Shown here piece by piece: positions 45,094 through 53,432 of a stretch of DNA of 64,000 nucleotides. Both the position numbers and the translations under genes were made by a program. How positions within the stretch are numbered: the stretch's first letter is position 1; every line of letters begins with the position of its first letter. The DNA is from Actinomycetota bacterium (lineage in GTDB: Bacteria > Actinomycetota > Nitriliruptoria > Nitriliruptorales > Nitriliruptoraceae): positions 1-64,000 of the forward strand of contig JAHWKY010000023.1 in assembly GCA_019347575.1 (NCBI GenBank), read 5' to 3'. The notes under the pieces were generated by a model. It did not search any database, was not told the origin of the DNA, and saw only the letters and a list, made by a program, of their open reading frames with translations.

Positions 45094-45927
45094 AGACCCA
45101 CCTTGTCTGGAGCCCCGACGCAGCGAGCGGCGAGTACACCGTGGAGGTGACCGTCACCGCCGCCTGCGCGCCCGATGCGTCCGAGCCCAACGACGACGGC
45201 GCCATCGTGCCGGCCGGCACCTACCGGGTCGTGGTCACCGTCACCGACGTCATCGCCGGCACCGTCGAGGACAGCCTCGACGTCGTGGTGGAGGCGCCCT
45301 GCAGCGACGACGTGCTGGAGGACGACGACACCACCGCCGACGCGACCCTGCTCGCCGACGGCGCCAGCCAGGACCTGCTGTGCGACGACGTCGACCGCTT
45401 CGCGGTCCAGGCGGCCTTGAGCGACACCATCACGGCCACCCTGACCCAGGACAGCGCCACCAGCCCCGACCTCGACATCACGCTGTACGGCACCGACGGC
45501 ACGAACCAGCTCGCGACGACCGAGACCCAGACCGCCGACACCGAGACCATCACCTTCGAGGCCACCACCAGCGGCACCCGCTACGTGGCCGTGACCGGCG
45601 CGATGGCGCCGTGGAGGCCAAGCCCTACACCGTCATGCTCTCTCTTTGCGGGGCGGATGGGTTCGAGCCGAACGATTCCCGTGTCGGTGAGGTGCCTGAG
45701 CTGCGAGCGGGGCGCCGGTCCTCGGGGTGATCTGCCCGGACGACGTGGACTACTTCGTCCGGGTTGACGGCGGGGCCGTCGAAGGGTTGGAGGTAGGTGT
45801 GGCGTCGTGGGTGCAGGCTCCGCAGGGTGATTGGGTGGGCTTCGGGGCTGATGGTTGCTTGTTGGCGGGCTGGAACGGGTCGTCGGATGCGGGTCATCTG
45901 CCGGCGGCGTCGCTGACGGTGGAGTAG
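45094..45927 (+). pseudogene. Degraded secreted protein with pre-peptidase C-terminal (PPC) domains
   Basis: Three frames together make one protein. The first, to about 45600, reads DDVLEDDDTTADATLLADG, CDDVDRFAVQ, then DITLYGTDGT. The second (to about 45712) reads AVEAKPYTVML, ADGFEPNDSRVGEVPEL. The third (to 45927) reads VICPDDVDYFVRV. These are two PPC repeats of secreted proteases. The first shift is a two-base gain (GGCGCGATGGC for GGCGATGGC), the second a one-base loss (GCGGGGCGCC for GCGGGGGCGCC). There is no signal peptide or catalytic domain; the 5' part was lost at the edge of the coiled-coil duplication. Confidence 0.75.
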
Positions 45928-46041
45928 CCCACGAGGGCAGCGCCTGGACGCCGACGCCCCGACGCGCCCCTGACCGGGACAGGGCGCAGGTAGCCTGGGG
46001 CCCGTTCGCCCGACCGCTCCCGACTCCGTGAGGTTGCATCC

Positions 46042-46965
46042 ATGCACGTCGTCGTCACCGGAGGTGCCGGCTTCATCGGCGCGAACCTCATGCGCACGCT
46101 GGTGGACGGCGGGCACTCGGCCGTCGCCCTCGACAACCTCTCCACAGGGTCGAAGGAGAACCTCGACGGGCTCGACGCGCAGCTGGTGGTCGGCACAATC
46201 CTAGACCCCGACGTGCTCGACGAGGTGCTGGCGGACGCGGACGCCGTCGTGCACCTGGCCGCCCGCCCGTCGGTACCTCGCTCCATCGAGGACCCAGCGG
46301 CCAGCCACGAGGCCAACGCCACCGGGACCCTCCAGGTCCTGGAGGCAGCACGCCGGGCAGGCAACCTCCACACCATCGTGGCCTCATCCTCCTCGATCTA
46401 CGGCGCGAACCCGACGCTGCCCAAGTCCGAGGACCTGCGTCCCCAGCCGATGAGTCCCTACGCGGTCAGCAAGCTGGCGACCGAGACGTACGCGCTGGCC
46501 TACCAGGAGTGTTTCGACCTGCCGACGCTGGCGTTCCGCTTCTTCAACGTGTTCGGTCCGCTCCAGCCCGCCGGGCACGCCTACGCCGCCGCGATGCCAG
46601 CATTCGTGGACGCCGCGCTCCAGGGCCGCCCGCTGCCCCTGAACGGTGACGGGCTGCAGACCCGCGACTTCACGTTCGTGGGCTCGGTCGCCCGGGTGAT
46701 CACGCAGGCGGTGGATCGCACGGTCACGTCGACCGAACCGGTGAACCTCGCGTTCGGTTCACGTCGCTCCCTGCGTGACGTCATCGCCGAGCTGGGGGAG
46801 CTGCTAGGCCGCGATCTCGAAATCGAACAGCGACCGGACCGCCCCGGCGACGTGCGCCACTCACAGGCCGACCAGACCCGCCTGAAGAAGCTGTTCCCGG
46901 ACATCGAGCCGGTCGAGTTCACCGACGCCCTGCGCCAGACCGTCGCCTGGTTCCAGAAGGGTTGA
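46042..46965 (+). CDS. NAD-dependent nucleotide-sugar epimerase/dehydratase
   Basis: The protein has 307 residues, an extended short-chain dehydrogenase. The NAD loop is TGGAGFIG (residues 6-13), with Asp at the end of strand 2 (ALDNLSTG). The catalytic Ser and Tyr-x-x-x-Lys lie in ASSSSIYG and SPYAVSKLATE. The substrate part contains FRFFNVFGPLQ and GDGLQTRDFTFV. The pattern resembles UDP-glucose/UDP-GlcNAc 4-epimerases, which supply hexoses for glycans, but precise substrate is uncertain. A GAGG ribosome site sits eight bases before the ATG. It starts the polysaccharide region and is followed five bases later by the remnant of a UDP-sugar dehydrogenase on the other strand. Confidence 0.87.
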   Translation: MHVVVTGGAGFIGANLMRTLVDGGHSAVALDNLSTGSKENLDGLDAQLVVGTILDPDVLDEVLADADAVVHLAARPSVPRSIEDPAASHEANATGTLQVLEAARRAGNLHTIVASSSSIYGANPTLPKSEDLRPQPMSPYAVSKLATETYALAYQECFDLPTLAFRFFNVFGPLQPAGHAYAAAMPAFVDAALQGRPLPLNGDGLQTRDFTFVGSVARVITQAVDRTVTSTEPVNLAFGSRRSLRDVIAELGELLGRDLEIEQRPDRPGDVRHSQADQTRLKKLFPDIEPVEFTDALRQTVAWFQKG

Positions 46966-46969
46966 CGCC

Positions 46970-47135
46970 CTACAGCCGCTCGACGTTAGGCAGGGCGCGG
47001 GGGAGCGCGTTGCGGGTGTCGAACACCAGCGTGGCGTGCTTGGCGACCAGTTCGAGGTCGATACCGACGTGCGGCGTCACGATGACCACGCGGTCGGACT
47101 GCGCGACCGCCTCTGCCGTCAGCTCCACGCTGTTG
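46970..47135 (-). pseudogene. C-terminal remnant of a UDP-sugar dehydrogenase
   Basis: The minus-strand frame, ending at TAG 46970, reads LTAEAVAQSDRVVIVTPHVG, then IDLELVAKHATLVFDTRNAL and PNVERL. It matches the last 55 residues (UDP-binding domain) of UDP-glucose/UDP-ManNAc-type dehydrogenases, which make uronic acids. The upstream 85% is missing and an in-frame stop precedes it. It faces away from the aminotransferase remnant at 47160, and both lack the half that would lie between them. Confidence 0.7.
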
Positions 47136-47159
47136 AGCTACCCCCCGTCCACCGCGTAC

Positions 47160-47445
47160 GCGGGGCGTGCGGGTCGTGGTACTGGCTGACCTACCTCATC
47201 ATTGACAGCGACACATCGGGGGCGACCCGCGAAGACCTACGCCGCGACCCTCGTGACGGCGGGATCGAGGCGCGCCCCGTCTGGAAACCGATGCACCTCG
47301 AGCCCGTTCCGCTACCAGTCCCATCCGTTGGAGGGGGTGTGGCCAAGCGGACCCTCGAGCGGGGCTGTGCCTACCCTCCGGTAGTTCGCTGGGAAACGAC
47401 GAACTGTCGGAGATCTGCGCACTCCTACGCAAACGCCTCGGCTAA
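47160..47445 (+). pseudogene. C-terminal remnant of a DegT/DnrJ/EryC1/StrS aminotransferase
   Basis: The frame reads WYWLTYLIID, REDLRRDPRDGGIEARPVWK, PMHLEPV, VGGGVAKRTLERG. After a one-base loss (GGCTGTGC for GGCCTGTGC) it continues as LCLPSGSSLGNDELSEICAL, LRKRLG and stop at 47445. This is the typical end of PLP-dependent sugar aminotransferases that make 4-amino-4-deoxy sugars. The PLP-binding N-terminal part is absent. It is a decayed glycan-biosynthesis gene. Confidence 0.7.
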
Positions 47446-47551
47446 CGTCGTCGTGGCTGTTAGCCGAACGTCATCGCAGACCTGGGTCAACTCACGGGTG
47501 CGCGCCGATACGCTGCGACCACTTTCGGACAGGAGGAGTCCATCGCGGGCG

Positions 47552-48682
47552 ATGCTGGTTGCCAACCGTTTCTTCGCCCTCTCGAACTCCCGGCTTCACC
47601 TGATCTCGAAGTTGCAGCTTGAGGGGTGGGAGGTTTCTGCGGTCGCTGCCGTGGATGAGTCGGACGTCCACGATTCCCGTGCGAGGCTGGAATCTGTAGG
47701 CGTGGTAACTCACGCCGTTCGCCTCGAACGGGGAATCGCACCGTACGCCGACCTCCATTTCTTGCGCGCTCTGGCGCGCCTACTGAATGAGACCCGCCCA
47801 GATCTCGTGCACTTCTTCAACGCCAAACCGATTTTGTTCGGAACGGTGGCAGCTCGAACGTCATGCCGAGGAGCGAAGGTGGTGAGCACCGTGACAGGCC
47901 TAGGCCAACTTGGACTCTCTCGGGGACCGTTCCGCCATGTGGCCATGCTGGCGTTGAGAGCGGCACTATTGGCCAACGATCTCACGATCTTCCAGAACCG
48001 CAGCGACGCGAAGATGATTGCGCGACGGAGGGGTCCCTATCGGCGCTCGCGAGTGATCGAGAGCTCGGGCATCGACACGTCAGCGTTCCAGCCGGGATTC
48101 TCGGAACGTGAGGACCCACTGGTGGTTGCGATGATGGCGCGGCTCATCTGGACCAAGGGCGTTCGTGAGTTCGTCGCCGCGGCACATGAGCTTGCGGCGA
48201 AGCACGAGGGAGTAAGGTTCGTGCTGGCGGGTGAACGGGACCCGAACCACCCAGAGACCGTGCCAGAGTCGTTCGTCCGCAACATGACCCACACGGGGGC
48301 AGTCGAATACGTGGGTCTGGTACGCGATCCTGCCGAGTTCCTCCGAAGCTGCGACGTCTTCGTGTTGCCCAGCTACCGCGAGGGCTTTTCCCGCGTCTTG
48401 CTCGAGGCGATGTCCTCTGGCGTGCCCGTCGTAACTACGGATGTTCCCGGTTGCCGGGACGTGATCAGGGACGGTGAGAACGGCATCGTGGTCCCGGCGC
48501 GCGACGAAAACGCGCTCGCCTCCGCAATCGAACGTCTCATCTCGGACGCCTCTCTGCGACAGCGTTTGGGCCAGGAAGCGCGACGCTCGGTCGAGCAACG
48601 CTACTCGGCGGAAACCATCAGTGAGCAGTACATGGATGCCTACGTGAGCGCGGGAATCCCGGTCAGGACACAGAGAGGCTGA
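47552..48682 (+). CDS. Family GT4 glycosyltransferase
   Basis: The protein has 376 residues, GT-B fold. The N-terminus (MLVANRFFALSNSRLHLISK) is followed by TRPDLVHFFNAKPILFGTVA. The donor-binding C-terminal domain has VVAMMARLIWTKGVREFVAA, FVLPSYREGFSRVLLEAMSSG (E-x7-E) and PVVTTDVPGCRDVI. It transfers a sugar from a nucleotide donor to a lipid-linked acceptor, and resembles PglA/WbpX-type enzymes of glycan assembly. The AGGAGGAG at 47531 is 13-15 bases from the ATG, a long spacing; a GTG at 47498 is the alternative start. The stop overlaps the next start (TGATG). It is the first gene of a three-gene coupled unit. Confidence 0.88.
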   Translation: MLVANRFFALSNSRLHLISKLQLEGWEVSAVAAVDESDVHDSRARLESVGVVTHAVRLERGIAPYADLHFLRALARLLNETRPDLVHFFNAKPILFGTVAARTSCRGAKVVSTVTGLGQLGLSRGPFRHVAMLALRAALLANDLTIFQNRSDAKMIARRRGPYRRSRVIESSGIDTSAFQPGFSEREDPLVVAMMARLIWTKGVREFVAAAHELAAKHEGVRFVLAGERDPNHPETVPESFVRNMTHTGAVEYVGLVRDPAEFLRSCDVFVLPSYREGFSRVLLEAMSSGVPVVTTDVPGCRDVIRDGENGIVVPARDENALASAIERLISDASLRQRLGQEARRSVEQRYSAETISEQYMDAYVSAGIPVRTQRG

Positions 48683-49590
48683 TGGGAAGTCAAGGCACGG
48701 CCGCCTCGCCCCTTCACGCGCGACCAGTCATCATCATTGGCGCTCCACGCTCTGGCACAAACCTGTTGCGTGACCTGCTAGGCGAGCTTAGGGGCTTCGC
48801 GACGTGGGACTGTGACGAGTTGAACCCGATGTGGAGGTACCGCAACTCACGCGCGGATCATGACGAACTCACCGAGGAGCAAGCCACCGACGACATCGCC
48901 CGTTACGTGAGACGCAGGTTCGACCGACTCGGTCGTCGCGAAGGCGCCCACACCGTCGTCGAGAAGACATGCGCGAACAGCCTCCGACTGCCCTACGTAC
49001 ACAGGCTTCTCCCCGAGGCCCGGTTCGTGATTATCACCCGGAACGGGCTGGATGCGACGGCATCGATCATCGACCGGTGGCAAGGCAGCACTCCTCTCGG
49101 CTACCTCGCTCGGAAGGCAAGGCACGCGCCGCCATCGGTCCTGCCGATGTATGCAGCGAACTTCGTTAGCGCGAGGTTCCGACGTGTTACCGGCATCCAT
49201 GAACACGCCAACACTTGGGGACCGAGATACCGGGGGATCGACGATGAACTTCGGCACCACGGGTTGGATTATGTGGCGGCCCGCCAATGGACAGCTTGTG
49301 TTGACGGTGCGATCAAGTGGTGGGAGAGTCAGGCCACTCCACACGTCTTCTCGCTCACGTACGAAGCCTTGACGAGCTCGCCAACGGCGACGTTCGGGCA
49401 CCTGTGTGACTTCCTTGATGCGCGCCCCTCTCAGGCTGGGGCCTGGCTCATCGAGACCGTGCCGAACAGCAGGAGCGTGGGAAAGGGGTACCGTTCGCTC
49501 TCCCCTAGCCGACGCGCGACCATCCTGGACGTAATCGAGTCCACGATGGCACGCCGAGAGACACTGCCCGCGGCGGCGAGTATCTCGTGA
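48682..49590 (+). CDS. PAPS-dependent sulfotransferase-like protein
   Basis: The protein has 302 residues. The 5'-phosphosulfate loop is IIIGAPRSGTNLLRDLL (about residues 17-33). The 3'-phosphate-binding segment is ARFVIITRNGLDATASIIDR. A later segment (VFSLTYEALTSSPTATFGHLCDFLDA) is the typical C-terminal motif of bacterial sulfotransferases. Such enzymes move sulfate from PAPS to hydroxyl groups of sugars or lipids. The genomic place (between a GT4 and the initiating sugar transferase) suggests sulfation of the surface glycan. The ATG overlaps the upstream stop by one base, and its stop overlaps the next GTG, so it is translationally coupled on both sides. Confidence 0.85.
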   Translation: MGSQGTAASPLHARPVIIIGAPRSGTNLLRDLLGELRGFATWDCDELNPMWRYRNSRADHDELTEEQATDDIARYVRRRFDRLGRREGAHTVVEKTCANSLRLPYVHRLLPEARFVIITRNGLDATASIIDRWQGSTPLGYLARKARHAPPSVLPMYAANFVSARFRRVTGIHEHANTWGPRYRGIDDELRHHGLDYVAARQWTACVDGAIKWWESQATPHVFSLTYEALTSSPTATFGHLCDFLDARPSQAGAWLIETVPNSRSVGKGYRSLSPSRRATILDVIESTMARRETLPAAASIS

Positions 49591-50225
49591 CGCCGCGCGA
49601 CGAGAGACGGAAGCGGGCGTTCGATCTCGCCGTCGGCGGGGCCCTGTTCATCGTGGCCCTGCCTGTTCTTCTTGCGGGGGCTCTCGCGGCTGCGCTGTCC
49701 ACCCGCAGTCATGGCTTCTTCGTCCAGGCACGGGTAGGACGACACGGGGAGGTCTTCAAGGTTGTAAAGCTGCGAACAATGCGGAACGGCGCTGGCAGCC
49801 CTCTACACGTGACCATCGGCGGCGATGTTCGCATCACACGGGTGGGCCGCTTCCTTCGGCGTTCACGCCTCGACGAACTACCCCAACTCATAAACGTGCT
49901 GCATGGGAGCATGAGCCTCGTGGGTCCGCGGCCAGACGTCGCCGACGCTCTGGCGTTCATCGACGCCGACGCTCGCGCAGAACTCCTGTCGGTGCGTCCC
50001 GGCCTGACTGGGCCGGCCTCGTTGGCGTACATGGACGAAGAATTCCGAGTCGCGGCTGCGGACGATCCGGTCGAATATTTCTCGCAATCGATTCTGCCGC
50101 ACAAGGTGGCGCTGAATCTTGAGTACGTGCGCAACTGGTCCGTTTCGACCGACCTGAGATACCTAGTCACGTCGTTGTTGGACGTCGCAAGCTACGTTGT
50201 CTCCGGTCGCACTCCGCGTGAGTGA
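49587..50225 (+). CDS. Initiating polyprenyl-phosphate sugar-1-phosphate transferase
   Basis: The protein has 212 residues. One N-terminal membrane helix ([21 protein letters not shown]) is followed by the conserved catalytic core of bacterial sugar transferases: [66 protein letters not shown]. This short (PglC-type, monotopic) form transfers sugar-1-phosphate from UDP-sugar to undecaprenyl phosphate and so starts glycan synthesis at the inner membrane face. The GTG overlaps the sulfotransferase stop (GTGA). It converges with the seven-gene minus-strand operon, 35 bases from its last gene. Confidence 0.92.
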   Translation: MTPRDERRKRAFDLAVGGALFIVALPVLLAGALAAALSTRSHGFFVQARVGRHGEVFKVVKLRTMRNGAGSPLHVTIGGDVRITRVGRFLRRSRLDELPQLINVLHGSMSLVGPRPDVADALAFIDADARAELLSVRPGLTGPASLAYMDEEFRVAAADDPVEYFSQSILPHKVALNLEYVRNWSVSTDLRYLVTSLLDVASYVVSGRTPRE

Positions 50226-50260
50226 ACTCCTGAGCGGAATCGCGAACCAGGGTTCTCGAA

Positions 50261-51013
50261 TCATGGCGCCAGTTCAGCGACGGCAAGGATGTGGATCCCG
50301 TCCTCGGGGGCTGCATGCCTGCAGTATCGCTCGTACGCTTTCCATGCGATTCGCAGGCATCGCTCATCTCGGACACTAAACCAACGGTTCGAAATGACAC
50401 GGCGCAGCACGAGACGCCAACGGTTATCGCGGTGAAGGTACCTTACCTTCTCTATTTCGAACTGTGGCGAGAGATGGGCTTTCAATAGGCCTACATCGTA
50501 GTGACGCTCGTGCTTGTCACTTAGCGGTATGACGGTTGTCGGTACCGTGACGATCAACCGCCCATTTGGCGCTAGGCATCCGGCAAGCCCATCTACAACG
50601 GCAGGCAGGTCGCCGTCCGGCACATGCTCTATTACCTCCATGGCTGTAACCACATCGTACGGTCCGTCGACCTCACCGAGGGAGGACCCGAATACCGACA
50701 TACCTGGCCCTCTCGCTGTCGCGAAGGCACGCGCGAACGCTACGGCCCTTTCTGACATATCGACCCCGTCTACCTTGTCGATACCCTGCGAAGTGAGGTG
50801 GCCTACCAGGCGACCGTCACCACATCCGAAGTCCAAGACCCTCCTTGCCCCTGATGCCGCGACTTCGTCCGCCACGGAGGTCAGGAGGTTCGCGTACTCG
50901 AACACCCATCCTAGATCTCTACCCGGCACCCAGTAAGCTCCCGCGTCAACAGGCAACCAGTGATATGGAAAGGCGTACTGAGTCTCCTGCGCGGTTTGCT
51001 GAGGGTTGGTCAT
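50261..51013 (-). CDS. Class I SAM-dependent methyltransferase
   Basis: The protein has 250 residues. SAM-binding motif I is RRVLDFGCGDGRLVGHL (residues about 58-74). An acidic residue at strand 2 (VDGVDMSE), a motif II region (PYDVVTAMEVIEHVPDGDLP) and the NGRLIVTVPTT segment follow. This is the Methyltransf_11/UbiE-like fold. In this setting it may methylate a sugar or another glycan precursor, though small-molecule targets are equally possible. The start is two bases after the upstream glycosyltransferase stop, so it is the last gene of the operon. GC content is visibly lower than in the rest of the window. Confidence 0.87.
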   Translation of the reverse strand: MTNPQQTAQETQYAFPYHWLPVDAGAYWVPGRDLGWVFEYANLLTSVADEVAASGARRVLDFGCGDGRLVGHLTSQGIDKVDGVDMSERAVAFARAFATARGPGMSVFGSSLGEVDGPYDVVTAMEVIEHVPDGDLPAVVDGLAGCLAPNGRLIVTVPTTVIPLSDKHERHYDVGLLKAHLSPQFEIEKVRYLHRDNRWRLVLRRVISNRWFSVRDERCLRIAWKAYERYCRHAAPEDGIHILAVAELAP

Positions 51014-51015
51014 CG

Positions 51016-52065
51016 TTAATGCCTTTGTTCCCGATCCGAGAGAAGAATCGCCGCCCAGAGATCGACGCCGACCTCCGTCGAGTAATGTTGCTTGACACGA
51101 GTCCGGGCAGAGTGACCGAGTCTGGCGCGCAAATCAGGATCGTTGAGGAGACTCATAAGGCCATCGAACCAGTGCGCGTGCTCACTAATTAGGATGCCAC
51201 AGTCGCCTACGATATCCGAGTGAACTTGATTGAATGTAACACACGGAATAACACCATACGACATGTATTTTAGGGTCTTAAAACCGCACTTACCTCGCTC
51301 AAGTTCTCCATCCCGCAGTGGTGCTATGCCAACATCTATCGATCTAAGAAAGGCATCCTCTCCCTCGGCACTCCATGACACCTGGTGGACTCCCTCTTGT
51401 CCACGTAGCAGCGGAGGGACTCGCCCCCCCATAACAATCAATTCTACCCCCCTATCCCTAACAAGGGCGCGAAGAGGACTAGCGAGTATCGCTAGCTGGT
51501 CCTCTGTGGCCGGAGACCCGAGCCATCCGATACGTAGGGCGCGCGTTCGCTCTTCGTCAGGCTGCCGTTCTAGAGCCGGAACTGCGACGCACGTTGGAAT
51601 GACTCGCACATCGTACGCACCAGATGACTCAGCCCACCCTGCGAGTACGCGGTTACCTGCGACGACGACTTGTGATGACTCTACGAGGATCGTAGCCAAC
51701 TCTCGTTTCTGCGAAGAGGGGGATGCGTACAGGGCATCATCGACATCCCAGATTGCTTCGGTGCGCGTCATGAACCTCCGGATAGCACCCGCTGGTGGTA
51801 ATCCCACGGGGGGGACTAGCTCCTTCTGGACGACAGTCCGACGGCTCGATGACGGATGGAAAGTGACGCAATCGAGGAGTCGCCGAGCGACCGGCAGAAG
51901 GGTCGCCGCTACCGAATGGCCGTATCCTCGGGGCGGGCCCATGTGCCGAACTTCGGCTGCCATCCCCTTCGTCGAAAGCCCTGAGAGGTACTGGTAGACC
52001 CGGTATCGGGAACTCGCCCCGCGCTCGTCGTACCGCGTGAACCACGTGACAGATAGTGGACTCAT
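51016..52065 (-). CDS. Glycosyltransferase (GT4-like)
   Basis: The protein has 349 residues with a GT-B layout. The N-terminal part (SVTWFTRYDERGASSRYRVY) is typical for proteins that use a GASSRYR acceptor-site loop. A Rossmann half carries AIWDVDDALYASPSS, and the C-terminal half has RIGWLGSPATEDQLAIL, FLRSIDVGIAPLRDGEL and CGFKTLKYMSYGVIPC, in place of the common E-x7-E motif. The sugar donor is unknown. The ATG overlaps the flippase stop (ATGA), so it is coupled. Codon use is less GC-biased than outside the locus, consistent with acquisition of the whole operon. Confidence 0.82.
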   Translation of the reverse strand: MSPLSVTWFTRYDERGASSRYRVYQYLSGLSTKGMAAEVRHMGPPRGYGHSVAATLLPVARRLLDCVTFHPSSSRRTVVQKELVPPVGLPPAGAIRRFMTRTEAIWDVDDALYASPSSQKRELATILVESSQVVVAGNRVLAGWAESSGAYDVRVIPTCVAVPALERQPDEERTRALRIGWLGSPATEDQLAILASPLRALVRDRGVELIVMGGRVPPLLRGQEGVHQVSWSAEGEDAFLRSIDVGIAPLRDGELERGKCGFKTLKYMSYGVIPCVTFNQVHSDIVGDCGILISEHAHWFDGLMSLLNDPDLRARLGHSARTRVKQHYSTEVGVDLWAAILLSDREQRH

Positions 52066-53372
52066 GTCCGGACCTCACTGACGGGGGCGTCACTCCCCCG
52101 CGAGGTCTCATGGCGCTGGGTCATCCCCACCACTGCGACAGCCATCGCTCCGATATACGCGACGACACTCACAACAGCCGCGCCAGGCATCCCATGCGCA
52201 GCTATAACAGGCACCCCCGCCCCCGCGGACAAGACCAGCGCCAGCAACGACCCTCGGAGGTAAGACTTGAACCGGCCCTGGCCCATGAGTCCTGTTGCGG
52301 TGACCCTCCACATCGACATGGCGACGCCCGCCACAGCCAAGATTCGGGCAGGCCCCACGGCTCCGCTGTAGCGCTCACCGAAGACCGCGGGAATGAGCCA
52401 AGGTGCCAGGACCCATAGGCCGCCAGCGACCGCAACCGACAGCACCAAGGTGAGGGCGGCGAGCAACCGCAACGAGCGCTTCTCCTCGGCGCGGGAACGC
52501 TGCTGTGCGATGTGATCGAACGTGACCTGAGCTATCGCAGTGGGGACTACGACCGTCAGTTCGGCGACCGCCACGGCGACCGAGTAGAGCCCTACCTCTC
52601 GGTTGCTCCTCAGCCACCCAAGCAGAAGCCGATCAAGGCGATACGCGAGTGTCATGGAGATGCTGCCAGCCTGAGTCATCAGACCGTGCCGGAGAAGAGA
52701 TGGTCCAGTGCGGCGCTCTTCAGCTTCAGCGACGCCACGTCTCGCGTCGGTTAAGTGAGCCATCACCTGAGGCAAGAGAGGCAAGAGGCCAACCACCGAG
52801 CTACCGAGGAGGACGACGAGGTACGGAGTCAGTTGCTCTGTCCCGAAGACCAGGTACAGAGACGATGCCCCACCCAGAAGTGCACCGGTCCGAACAGCTT
52901 CCGACCATCCGGCACGTACGAGGAATCCTTCAGCCCGACCGACACCGAGCGCGAACACCGTGATCAGGCTCAAATAGAGTAGGGATACCGCAAGCACGAG
53001 TTCGCTTGGAGACTGAAGCACGTCCATCGAATAGAAGATGACGAGCGCGAGGGGTAGTAGCGCCACTGTCGCAACGCCTAAGGCGCGCGAGGAATCACGC
53101 ACAAAGATCTGGCGTACGGCGGATTGCACATCCGACCTAGGTAAGTGGTAGCGCAGCGACGCGTCGAGGCCGAACGACCCTAGGACCGCGAAGAGGCCTG
53201 CGACGGTGATTATGATGGCAGCACGGCCGCGATCCACGGGCCCGAGAGCGCGCGCCAAGATGATGCTGCCGCCAGCACGGAAGCTGGCAGCGACCACTAG
53301 TATGATTGACGTGGATGCGAGTTGACGGCCGGCGCGCCGGAGTCCCTCTCCACGTTTGTTCAAGGCGCTCAT
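52062..53372 (-). CDS. Wzx-like oligosaccharide flippase
   Basis: The protein has 436 residues from the ATG at 53372 (a TTG two codons upstream is the alternative). It shows about twelve hydrophobic segments (for example STSIILVVAASFRAGGSIIL, AAIIITVAGLFAVLGSFGL, VATVALLPLALVIFY, TLVLSVAVAGGLWVLAPWLI). ARALGPVDRGRAA near the N-terminus is characteristic of the polysaccharide transport/MATE-like superfamily. Such proteins flip lipid-linked repeat units to the outer face of the membrane. The expected partners are present: an initiating transferase, glycosyltransferases and a polymerase candidate. The ribosome site is poor. Confidence 0.9.
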   Translation of the reverse strand: MSALNKRGEGLRRAGRQLASTSIILVVAASFRAGGSIILARALGPVDRGRAAIIITVAGLFAVLGSFGLDASLRYHLPRSDVQSAVRQIFVRDSSRALGVATVALLPLALVIFYSMDVLQSPSELVLAVSLLYLSLITVFALGVGRAEGFLVRAGWSEAVRTGALLGGASSLYLVFGTEQLTPYLVVLLGSSVVGLLPLLPQVMAHLTDARRGVAEAEERRTGPSLLRHGLMTQAGSISMTLAYRLDRLLLGWLRSNREVGLYSVAVAVAELTVVVPTAIAQVTFDHIAQQRSRAEEKRSLRLLAALTLVLSVAVAGGLWVLAPWLIPAVFGERYSGAVGPARILAVAGVAMSMWRVTATGLMGQGRFKSYLRGSLLALVLSAGAGVPVIAAHGMPGAAVVSVVAYIGAMAVAVVGMTQRHETSRGSDAPVSEVRT

Positions 53373-53432
53373 GACCAAGGCTTACTGTCGCGACGGGACG
53401 ATGCCGGTTGCTGGCGGATCAAGCAATGGAAC

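Noticed and set aside
44135-45220. 361-codon minus-strand frame read as one gene
   Set aside because: It runs through both coiled-coil copies, but in the second copy it uses the wrong frame; the tandem duplication explains it.
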